Of a DNA stretch of 64,000 nt, positions 25,993-33,466 are shown in pieces (within the stretch, counting starts at the first letter, position 1; each line of letters starts with the position of its first letter). This stretch comes from Streptomyces coeruleorubidus (GTDB lineage: Bacteria > Actinomycetota > Actinomycetes > Streptomycetales > Streptomycetaceae): assembly GCF_028885415.1 (NCBI RefSeq), contig NZ_CP118527.1, positions 2,852,001-2,916,000 of the forward strand, written 5' to 3'. The notes beneath the pieces are model-generated. The model had not been told where the DNA came from and did not search any database. It saw only the letters and a program-made list of their open reading frames with translations. The position numbers and the translations under genes were made by a program.

Positions 25993-27506
25993 GCGTCCTG
26001 TCCACCGTCGCGGCGCTCACGGCGTCCCGTACCGGCCGTGCCGAACCACTGACGACCGTCCGCCACCAGCACCTGGACGAGAAGCCGTTCGTCCTGGTAC
26101 CGCTCACCCTCGCCGGCGAAACATGCGCGCCCCTGGCCGCGCTCGCGGGTACGGACCCCGAGCACCCGACCCTCCTCACCGTCCGCCAGCCGCGCAACCG
26201 CGCCGAACGCTTCCGGTTCGCCGAGCGCCTCGCCGCACTCCTCCTCGCGTACATAGAGGGGTGCCGGACGGAGACGGAGCCCTACACCGCCGGCCGCGGC
26301 AAGGAGAAGGAGGAACGCCTGCGCTTCCAGCGGGCCCCGCAGCTCCTCCTGCCGAACGGCGAGGGCATCGCCTACGTTCGCCTGCTCGGCCGACTGACCA
26401 GACTGCGCGCCACCGAGGGGCCGTACGCGGTCGACCCGTCCGTGCCCGCCCTCGGCAAGTGGCTGACCTGGTTCGCGGAGCTGGCCGAGTTCCCGAACTC
26501 CGGTGTGCTGCTCGCGATGACCCGGCTGCTCGCCGCGCACTGGGCCACGGGCCAGAGCCCTTCCGAGGACTCCCACCTCGCGTCCCTGCTCGCCTGGATC
26601 GATCCACCGGAGGGCAGCGACGGCGCGCGGGTGGCACGGGAGGCGGAGGACCCCGCCGTGTGGCCGCCGGCCGGTCCGTCCACGGACCCGGTCTTCGACC
26701 GGACCCTCCACGAACTGATGACGCGCTACGACGAGGCGTCCGACGACCGCGGACGCGAGGCGGTCGGCCGCCAGATCGACCGTGAGCTGAGCGGCCAGAT
26801 GCTGCCCACCTGGCGGCTGATGTGGCGCGGCGTGGAGCTGCTCCGCGATCTGCCGGAGGGGGCCCACGTCCCCGGCCGCTGGGCCCTCGACCGGCGCTGG
26901 TTCTCCGAGTACGCCGAGTACCTGGACGCCGACGGCCGCCCGCAGGCCCGTCGCGACCAGGCCGTCAGAGCCGCCCGCCGCCTGGCCCGGCTGGAGGACG
27001 CGGTCGCCCGCTACGAGGCGGAGCGCGCGTACGACGACCCGCTGGTGATGGCGGAGTACGAGCTGACCGGCGAGGCGTTCACGGGCACGGTGACTGCCAG
27101 GGACGAGGACCGCTTCGTCCCCGGCGACCGTCCCGGCTCCCAGGTGTGGCGCCCGACGATCACACTCCGCACCAGCACCGACACCCGCGTCGGTCTCGCG
27201 GTCGGCACGGAGGTGAAGTCCCCCGCCCGGCCCGGCCAAGGAGCCCGGATCCTCGACATACGGCAGGAGGACGACGGCAGCCACGTCGTGGTGCTCCAGC
27301 TCAAAGGCGGCTTCGCACGGAAGCAGAAGCCGCCCGCACCGGCCGGCACCCTCGCGGAGACCGGCGAGGAACTGACGTACACCACGCTCAACCCCACGGC
27401 CATGCCGTCCGCCCTGCCCGACGAGGAGAACACCCCCTGGACCCACGGCGGTCCGCCCCAGCCGTACGAACCCACCGACGAGGACGCAGAGGAGACCTGG
27501 GAGTGA
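25989..27506 (+). CDS. unknown protein of the pPIWI-RE rightward arm
   Basis: 505 residues; ATG overlaps the previous stop (ATGA). No family is recognised. The protein is mostly alpha-helical by composition. Its middle (about 250-370) is rich in charged helices, and a C-terminal part of about 80 residues has beta-rich character (VWRPTITLRTST, then an RILDIRQEDDGSHVVVLQLKGG strand pair), which could be an OB- or SH3-like barrel. The last 60 residues are acidic and Pro-rich. It is coupled at both ends, so it is very likely a stoichiometric partner of the SF1 helicase that follows. Confidence 0.65.
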   Translation: MSVLSTVAALTASRTGRAEPLTTVRHQHLDEKPFVLVPLTLAGETCAPLAALAGTDPEHPTLLTVRQPRNRAERFRFAERLAALLLAYIEGCRTETEPYTAGRGKEKEERLRFQRAPQLLLPNGEGIAYVRLLGRLTRLRATEGPYAVDPSVPALGKWLTWFAELAEFPNSGVLLAMTRLLAAHWATGQSPSEDSHLASLLAWIDPPEGSDGARVAREAEDPAVWPPAGPSTDPVFDRTLHELMTRYDEASDDRGREAVGRQIDRELSGQMLPTWRLMWRGVELLRDLPEGAHVPGRWALDRRWFSEYAEYLDADGRPQARRDQAVRAARRLARLEDAVARYEAERAYDDPLVMAEYELTGEAFTGTVTARDEDRFVPGDRPGSQVWRPTITLRTSTDTRVGLAVGTEVKSPARPGQGARILDIRQEDDGSHVVVLQLKGGFARKQKPPAPAGTLAETGEELTYTTLNPTAMPSALPDEENTPWTHGGPPQPYEPTDEDAEETWE

Positions 27507-28864
27507 CCGCCCTCCTTCCCGACACCGGGGAGCCCGAAGCCCTCACCCCCGGCGAAAGCGCGGACCGCGCGGTCGCGGGGATCCTGACCAGCCTCGACAC
27601 CGCGCCCGGCCGGGGCGTGGTCGTGGACTCGCCTCCCGGAGCCGGCAAATCCACGCTGGTAGTGCGGGCCACCGGGCACCTGACCTCCGCGGGCCACCAG
27701 CTCATGATCGTCGCGCAGACCAACGAGCAGGTCGACGACCTCGTGGACCGCATCGCGCGTGAACACCCCGGGCTGGCGCTCGGCCGCCTCCACGCCCGCG
27801 GCCACACCCTCCCGCCCCGCGTCACCCGGCACCCCAGCGTCACCGGGAGCAGCGAGGTGACGAACCTGCGCGACCTGCCCGTCGTGGTGTCCACCGCGAA
27901 GAAGTGGTCGTTCGTCACCCCGGACAAGTGCGCGCCGTGGCGGTGGGCCATCGTCGACGAGGCGTACCAGATGCGCTCGGACGGGCTCCTGGCGACGGCC
28001 CCGCTGTTCGCCCAAGACGACTCGCAAGTCCTCTTCGTCGGCGACCCCGGCCAGCTCGACCCCTTCGCCACCGTGGAGACCGACCGCTGGCACGGCCTGA
28101 CCTGGGACCCCCTGCGCAACGCGGTCGACGTCACCCTCGCCCACAACCCCGACCTCTTACGCCACCAGCTCCCCGTCTCCTGGCGCCTCCCGGAGACGGC
28201 AGCGCCCCTGGTCGAACGAGCCTTCTACCCCTTCTACCGGTTCGTCCCCGGCACGACGGCACCGGAGCGCGTGCTGTCCTACGCCAGCCTGTCCCACGGC
28301 ACCGGCCCGCTGGACGACGTCCTCGCCCGGGCCGCCGACTCCGGCTGGGGCCACCTGGAACTCCCCGCCCGCCACACGCTCGACCAGGACCCGGAGGTGG
28401 CGGATGCCCTCGCGGCGACGGCGGCCCGGCTTCTGGAGCGCGGTGCGCTGGTCAACGGCGATCCCCTGACGGCGGACCGCATCGCGATCGGCACGGCACG
28501 CACTGTGCAGGCGGACGCGGTCCGCACCCGCCTCGCCTCCCGCGGCCTGACCGGCATCACGGTGGACACCGCCAACCGCCTCCAGGGCCGCGAGTTCGAC
28601 GTCACCCTCGTCTGGCACCCGCTGTCCGGCCGCCAGGACGCCTCCGACTTCCACCTGGAGACGGGCCGCCTGTGCGTCCTGCTCTCCCGGCACCGCTTCG
28701 CCTGCATCGTGGTGGCCCGCGCCGGCATCCGCGACCTGCTGGACCGGCATCCGCGGAGCAGCCCTGTGTATCTGGACGTGCCGCCTAAGTTTCCGGATGG
28801 GTGGCGGGCGCATCAGGTGGTTATGGGGTGGCTGGAGCGGGGGGAGCACAGAACACGTGGCTGA
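27503..28864 (+). CDS. superfamily 1 (Upf1/Dna2-like) helicase
   Basis: 453 residues from a GTG overlapping the previous stop (GTGA). It has Walker A (SPPGAGKST, 43-51), a DEAY-type motif II in AIVDEAYQM, motif III FVGDPGQLDP, and a motif V-like TANRLQGREFD. A short final segment includes LLSRHRFACIVV as motif VI. The motif set is that of UvrD/Upf1-class helicases acting on single-stranded nucleic acid. Codon 219 is TTA. It closes the rightward arm. Together with the DinG-type enzyme this gives the locus two helicases of different superfamilies. Confidence 0.85.
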   Translation: MTALLPDTGEPEALTPGESADRAVAGILTSLDTAPGRGVVVDSPPGAGKSTLVVRATGHLTSAGHQLMIVAQTNEQVDDLVDRIAREHPGLALGRLHARGHTLPPRVTRHPSVTGSSEVTNLRDLPVVVSTAKKWSFVTPDKCAPWRWAIVDEAYQMRSDGLLATAPLFAQDDSQVLFVGDPGQLDPFATVETDRWHGLTWDPLRNAVDVTLAHNPDLLRHQLPVSWRLPETAAPLVERAFYPFYRFVPGTTAPERVLSYASLSHGTGPLDDVLARAADSGWGHLELPARHTLDQDPEVADALAATAARLLERGALVNGDPLTADRIAIGTARTVQADAVRTRLASRGLTGITVDTANRLQGREFDVTLVWHPLSGRQDASDFHLETGRLCVLLSRHRFACIVVARAGIRDLLDRHPRSSPVYLDVPPKFPDGWRAHQVVMGWLERGEHRTRG

Positions 28865-29040
28865 CGGGCGCGCCCCGTGTCGTGCCGCAAGCGTCACCGA
28901 GAATGTGCGATCCCCCTCCGCCACGTCAGTGCTGCCGATGAACAGCGGCATTCCTGTTGGTCGTTCAGTCCTCGTCACATCGTCTCAGTCGGTGTCACTC
29001 TCACCACGCCCGGCCGTGTTCACCGATGCGGCTGATGGAC

Positions 29041-30111
29041 TCAGCTCTCCGTCCACAGTGTTTTCATCAGATGCCGCCTGTCATCGGGTGCCGGAACTCT
29101 CCGAAAGACGCCGGGAGATACCCGGTGAATGCAATCGACGCCATACCGGTGCAGCAACTGAAGTTCCCGCTCAGCGGGCGCATCAGGGAGCAGCACGGCA
29201 AGCCGGTCCACAGGACGCGGACTGTGCGGGGCGTAGTCCAATAACTGGGAGAGGGCTTCACGCACGTACGCGTGATCGGTGCGGCTCTTCGCTTCGATCA
29301 CCTCCACACTGTCAGCCCCCTGTATATAGATGTCACAAAGGCCGACTGGGGATCGGAAACGCTCAGCAGCGACAGCGAGCGTGGCGCAGAACTCCATGAC
29401 CAACGGCTGTTCCTCACGCCTGTAGAGGGTCCTCGCCGCCGAGCGCTCGAAGCTGACGACCGGCGTGTGCTGCTGTTCCAATGCAGCCCGCTGAACCGAG
29501 AGCGGATCGCGGGCAGGCAGCTCCTCGATGCCGAGTTGCTCCAACACCGTTCTGGTGGTTATGCGCAAACCCTCGATGACAGCGCGGGCTTTGTCACCTT
29601 CGAGCACCAACTGGCCGGGAAAGCCGTAGTTCTTGGAATATCCGATCAGTTCAGCCAGTTCCTCGTAGGGAACCTCTGCTGGGACGAAGTCCCGCAGGCT
29701 GTAAACGGTATGCCAACTCTTACCTCCGGGTGATGGCGGCCAGAGCGTGTCGGCGACCTCGCGGTTGACGAAGATGACGCCGACTTCTCCTACAGCCAGC
29801 ACCTTCTTCGCCCCAGTGAACAGAGCCACGTCGCCTGTACGAACGCTGGACATGGCCTTGTCATGAGCCGATGTGGCACCCCAGAAGCGGGCCACACCTG
29901 CGGGATGAAAGCGGCTGAGCTGCTCAAGTTGGCGAGGCGACAGATGCCTCGCCAAGGCCTCATCAGTGAAGGGCACTTCCTGCTCAAGCGTGTCGTGCCA
30001 ATGTCTCCGCGACTCCTTGCTTCCGTATGCCGGACACACGAGCACTCGCGCTTCGAAGTCGACGTCCGGCACGGAGCCTGCCGCGCCCTGGATGAGATCA
30101 GCCGCACACAC
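29041..30111 (-). CDS. PUA-like domain fused to a PD-(D/E)XK nuclease (candidate restriction factor)
   Basis: 356 residues read from a GTG in a GTGTGTG run; the exact start is uncertain. Residues about 85-175 have the look of a PUA/EVE/ASCH-class fold (TGDVALFTGAKKVLAVGEVG, then a Trp-rich SWHTVYSLRDF). Such folds often read modified bases. The C-terminal part is a nuclease core: Glu in MEF, D260 in LCDIYI, then VIEAKS (E273-A-K275) and a YVREALSQLLDYA helix. The domain order suggests modification-dependent restriction. A TTA codon lies at 29242-29244. It stands alone, convergent with the SF1 helicase gene. The PUA reading is less certain than the nuclease. Confidence 0.7.
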   Translation of the reverse strand: MCAADLIQGAAGSVPDVDFEARVLVCPAYGSKESRRHWHDTLEQEVPFTDEALARHLSPRQLEQLSRFHPAGVARFWGATSAHDKAMSSVRTGDVALFTGAKKVLAVGEVGVIFVNREVADTLWPPSPGGKSWHTVYSLRDFVPAEVPYEELAELIGYSKNYGFPGQLVLEGDKARAVIEGLRITTRTVLEQLGIEELPARDPLSVQRAALEQQHTPVVSFERSAARTLYRREEQPLVMEFCATLAVAAERFRSPVGLCDIYIQGADSVEVIEAKSRTDHAYVREALSQLLDYAPHSPRPVDRLAVLLPDAPAERELQLLHRYGVDCIHRVSPGVFRRVPAPDDRRHLMKTLWTES

Positions 30112-30424
30112 ACAGTGATCATATCCGTAGATCAGCTAATCATACTAGCTATTGCAGTCTGGCAGCGGTTCCTGTCCGGGCGCGACCGAGGGGACTCCTG
30201 TCGCTCCTTCGGTGCTCGGAAAGTGACCACCACGACCGCCTGTGGACTCAATGAAGGCCAGACCACCTGCTGGGACTTCGTAGATGCGCTGGGCCCTGAT
30301 CAGCATGCTCGCCCCCACCGTCCTCGTCGTCACCCGGTCCCGCACCAACGCTCCCGCACCGGCCCCCGACAGCGCCCGATCACCCTTCCGACTACTCCGG
30401 GCCGCCGTGCTGCTGCACCACCGC
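30112..30424. other. AT-richer spacer with a short inverted repeat
   Basis: No convincing gene. Bases 30121-30160 are markedly AT-richer than the surroundings. They hold an inverted repeat AGCTA (30134-30138) / TAGCT (30146-30150) with a TATGAT-like box on the minus strand, suitable as the promoter region of the nuclease gene at 29041-30111. A minus-strand open stretch of 67 codons (30145-30348) exists but has no recognisable family or clear start signal. Confidence 0.4.
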
Positions 30425-30945
30425 TCACACGTCCGTCATGAACCCCACGAACCGCGACCACTCCTCGCAGCCAACAGAGAAGTGAGGACGCGTCACATCC
30501 TTGGAGTCCCGTACGCACACGGCGTGTTCGGTGACCGCGACCTCGACGTAGTCGTCGCCCGAGCTGCCGCTGTTTCGGGTCAGAGATCAACCGGCCGTTC
30601 CCCTGCCCTTCGGAGTACGCCAGCCGGCGCCCCTTCGGTGTCTCCAAGAGGCGTACGGGACCGTCCATGCAAGCACGGAACTCCGCACCCAACGGCATGA
30701 CTTGCAGCGTCATGTTGCGAGCGCAGTACGTTCCGGCACGTAGTCCAACTGGCGACACCACACGTCACGACCGACGGGCCTGCGCCGGAATACGACCTCC
30801 TCCACAATGAAGTGGAAGGGAACAGTGGGCCGCTCCGACAGCATCCTCTGCCGATCCAGCCTCGCCACCACCTGAGCCTCCAACTGCTCGTCGGTCAGTA
30901 CGGGAATGCGGTTCTCGAACAAGGCCCGCGCATACCTGCGCGACC
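30425..30945 (-). pseudogene. decayed XRE/DUF5753 regulator fused to a DUF397 remnant
   Basis: Minus-strand pieces in different frames resemble the C-terminal DUF5753 domain of Streptomyces XRE-type regulators. YARALFENRIPVLTDEQLEA and RQRMLSERPTVPFHFIVEE lie in one frame near 30770-30940. MTLQVMPLGAEF, VRLLETPKGRRLAY and LISDPK lie in another near 30590-30715. Immediately after, in a third frame, comes the C-terminal half of a DUF397 protein (YVEVAVTEHAVCVRDSKD, ending FVGFMTDV with a stop at 30425). These two families normally sit as adjacent genes. Here a deletion has joined the end of one to the middle of the next, and the N-terminal helix-turn-helix is gone. No function is expected. Confidence 0.7.
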
Positions 30946-31086
30946 CCCGGCTCGGACACGCACAGCGGGCGGATCTGACCACGACGGCGGGGCGCGGTTC
31001 ACCCGGTACGCGCCAGGCGGCTGAGCACACCCCTCCTCCACGGCCGATGAGTTCAGACCTGACGCCCGAGTGAGCCGCCGCCGCAC

Positions 31087-31218
31087 TTGAACCGGTTCAA
31101 CGAGGGGCACTGGGAGGTGCTGACAGCGGTCTCCGCAGTCGATGAGGCGAACCGCAACGGCTCCGAACCTGGACAGGTAGGAGCTGTTCGGGAAAACGCA
31201 CCAGAACCGGCAGCCTGA
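31087..31218 (+). pseudogene. short coding fragment of unknown origin
   Basis: A 43-codon stretch from a TTG reads as ordinary protein sequence (FNEGHWEVLTAVSAVDEANR) but is cut off upstream by stops. It has no ribosome-binding site. It looks like the remnant of a larger gene, possibly a helix-turn-helix protein. The rest of 30946-31262 shows nothing clear. Confidence 0.3.
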
Positions 31219-31262
31219 GTGGGAAACTCAGCTAGGACGTAACGACCTGAGGAGTTCAAGGC

Positions 31263-31952
31263 ATGGCAACAGGTGCCCACGACGAACCGGTTCCGGCAGA
31301 AGACGGACGTGGGCAGCGAGTCCTCGACCTCCTGGACAAGGCAATCGACAGCCAAAGCCAATTGGTACGCAAGAACATCGCCCGGGCCCGCCAGCGGAAC
31401 CCGGAGGCGACACCAGACCAGGTAATCCGCAATCTGGAGCGGATGTACGTCAGCGCCTTGACCGGGACGGGTGCTGCGGTTGGAGGAACCGCAGCCGCGC
31501 CCGGCGTCGGCACGGGAGTCGCACTGGCACTGTCGGCAGGCGAGGCTCTCTCGTCTCTTGAACTGAGCGCCCTCTTCGCGCTCTCGCTCGCCGAAGTCCA
31601 CGGAGTCCCCATCGACGAGATCGAGCGCCGCCGAACGATCGTGATGGGAATCATGCTCGGCGGGAGCGGCTCCGCCACCATTACCAAGGTCGCCGAGCGT
31701 ACGGGGCAACACTGGGGTCGTCAGGTTGTGGCCAAGGTGCCTGTCGAGACGTTGCGTCAGATCAACAAGATCTTGGGGAAGAACTTCATCACCAAGTACG
31801 GGACCAAGCAGGGAATCATCGTTCTCGGTCGAGTGGCACCGTTCGGTATCGGCGCTGTGATTGGTGGTGGCGCCAACGCTGCCATGGCCACTCTGGCCGT
31901 GAGGGCCGGTCGTCGCGCATTTGGCCCACCCCCGACGTCGTGGCATGACTGA
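31263..31952 (+). CDS. EcsC-like glycine-rich amphipathic protein
   Basis: 229 residues; ATG preceded by GAGGAG. After a charged N-terminus come Gly/Ala-rich helices (GTGAAVGGTAAAPGVGTG about 70-87, and GGGANAAMATLAVRAGRRAFG near the end). Between them is a conserved-looking helix pair (ELSALFALSLAEVHGVPIDEIERR). This pattern resembles the EcsC family, whose members are membrane-associated and of unclear function. Some occur in defence or competition loci. Assignment is by general resemblance only. The gene is flanked by decayed genes and a toxin-antitoxin pair. Confidence 0.5.
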   Translation: MATGAHDEPVPAEDGRGQRVLDLLDKAIDSQSQLVRKNIARARQRNPEATPDQVIRNLERMYVSALTGTGAAVGGTAAAPGVGTGVALALSAGEALSSLELSALFALSLAEVHGVPIDEIERRRTIVMGIMLGGSGSATITKVAERTGQHWGRQVVAKVPVETLRQINKILGKNFITKYGTKQGIIVLGRVAPFGIGAVIGGGANAAMATLAVRAGRRAFGPPPTSWHD

Positions 31953-32044
31953 CGCGCAGCACATCGCCAAGTCCGAGAAGCCGACGGAGCTCGTTCACCG
32001 CCCCGCGCGGCCATTGGGACCGGACGGGGCGTAACTCTCAGTCA

Positions 32045-32531
32045 TCAGACAGCGACCACGTGCACGTCCGTCGGCGCGAGGACCGTCAGGTAGGCCTGGA
32101 TGTCCCCCGGGTTCGGTCGTGAAGATCACCGCGCTGCCGTGCCGGGCCGCTGCCAGTGCCACCCAGGCGTCCACCGCGTCCGGCCGCTTCTTCGCCGGCA
32201 GGGCGGCCCGCCCCAGAGCGGTGCCGATGCGCCGCCAGTCCGCGAGGTCCGGGCCCGTCGCGCAGGCCAGACACTCCGGACGGCCCGCCTTCGTCTCACG
32301 CATCGGCGGCTCGGATGTACGGGCCTGAGGGACCGTGCAGTCCTTCAGGACACCGGACAGGGCGTGCACCAGCGCCGGCTGGGGGCGCCACACCTGGGCG
32401 AGGACCGGTCCGAGCACCAGCGCCCGGTGCGGGACCGTGCGCAGTCCCTCGTGGAGAGCCACCGCCTTCGCCTTGCGGTCGGCGAGTGCGATGAGCATGC
32501 CGGTGTCGTAGACCGGCACCCGTGCGCTCAC
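32045..32531 (-). pseudogene. PIN-domain toxin (VapC-like), frameshifted near its C-terminus
   Basis: The GTG at 32531 overlaps the antitoxin stop (GTGA). The frame begins VPVYDTGMLIALAD, with the first PIN-domain Asp, and continues to DAVDAWVALAAARHGSAVIFTTE. There, in a C/G homopolymer run at about 32103-32112, the frame shifts. One base fewer would restore a typical VapC ending (GDIQAYLTVLAP, then a stop at 32045). As it stands the frame runs on to a stop at 31995 with an unrelated Arg/Gly-rich tail. VapC toxins are ribonucleases. Either the toxin is inactivated or the run contains a sequencing error. Confidence 0.65.
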
Positions 32532-32857
32532 GCGGCGTTTCCCGGACGGCGGCCTTGCCGGTCCCGGCCGTGGACGAGGCCAAGGGCCTCCTCGACCTCG
32601 CGGCGTTCCTCCTCCGTCAGCTCCGCGTCCGGTTCCGGGGCGGGCTCGGCAGGCAGCCCGTCCGCTGCCCGCTCCGCCCGGGCGATGAGTGCGTCCACCT
32701 CGGCGAACTGTTCCTCTATGGCATCGCTCTCGGCCATCTGGCGCGTTGCGGCGTGCACCAGGTATGCCGAGACGTCCATGCCCGCCCGTTCCGCGTGCTG
32801 CCTGATGCGTTCGGCCTGGTCCTGCTCCAAGCTGATGGTGATGCGCGCCTTTGCCAC
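32528..32857 (-). CDS. ribbon-helix-helix antitoxin (VapB-like)
   Basis: 109 residues from a GTG. The N-terminus (ARITISLEQDQAERIRQHAERAGMD) has the strand-helix-helix pattern of a ribbon-helix-helix DNA-binding domain. The C-terminal part is acidic and helical, suited to covering a PIN toxin. It is coupled to the toxin gene by GTGA. It would normally neutralise VapC and repress the operon. It appears intact although its toxin partner is frameshifted. Confidence 0.75.
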   Translation of the reverse strand: MAKARITISLEQDQAERIRQHAERAGMDVSAYLVHAATRQMAESDAIEEQFAEVDALIARAERAADGLPAEPAPEPDAELTEEERREVEEALGLVHGRDRQGRRPGNAA

Positions 32858-33016
32858 GAAAGCATCGTAATACGCGTATGACGGCAGCGCGAGTGCAGGC
32901 GGTGGGGCCAACCGCGCACGTCTCCCCTCTCCCCGGCGCCCCGTTCCGTACCGCCCCCCCTACCGCAGATCCGCCTCCCGCCCCGCGCGGCGGACCCGCG
33001 GTACGACGGCGATCCG

Positions 33017-33466
33017 TCACAGCGTCCGGGGCGCCAAGGCCCCGATCACCCGCTCGACGTCGTCCCGCCACGCACACAGTTCCGCCTGCGTGGGAGCCAG
33101 CTCGTACCCGTGGTAGTGGCAGGCCCGGCTGAGGCCGGCCCAGGTCGCCGACCAGCGGCGGGCCGTGTCGCAGTCGGCGTAGGCCTCCAGGCACAGGGCC
33201 TGGGCGTGCGGCGGGCAGCGGGCCAGCTGCGGCTTGCGGGCCTGCCAGTAGCGGCGCAGGGCCTCTTCGAGGGCGTGGCGCAGCAGCAGTGCCACGGCGC
33301 GCGGCCAGACGCCTGTGGTGGAGGCGGTGGCCGTCCCGAGCAACCGGTCCGCGCCCGCGAGCAGTTCCTCGGGGGTCGAGGTGGACGGCGGCGGAGGCGG
33401 GAGGGGTGCGGGGAGCCGGGGCGGGCGCGCGGGCGGGACGGGTGTGGCCGGGTGGATCGTGGTCAC
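33017..33466 (-). CDS. small HEPN-like protein paired with an SMC-like ATPase
   Basis: 149 residues from a GTG overlapping the ATPase stop (GTGA). A Pro-rich N-terminus (about 1-32) is followed by four likely helices, including AVALLLRHALEEALRRYW. The segment SRACHYHGYE contains R114-x4-H119, matching the Rx4-6H motif of HEPN ribonucleases. HEPN proteins are common effectors in defence and toxin systems. The fold call rests on the helical pattern and this motif and needs structural support. Confidence 0.55.
   Translation of the reverse strand: MTTIHPATPVPPARPPRLPAPLPPPPPSTSTPEELLAGADRLLGTATASTTGVWPRAVALLLRHALEEALRRYWQARKPQLARCPPHAQALCLEAYADCDTARRWSATWAGLSRACHYHGYELAPTQAELCAWRDDVERVIGALAPRTL

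Noticed and set aside
30145..30348. Minus-strand small gene of 67 codons
   Set aside because: No family, no clear ribosome-binding site, and it lies in a decayed region; coding status cannot be supported.
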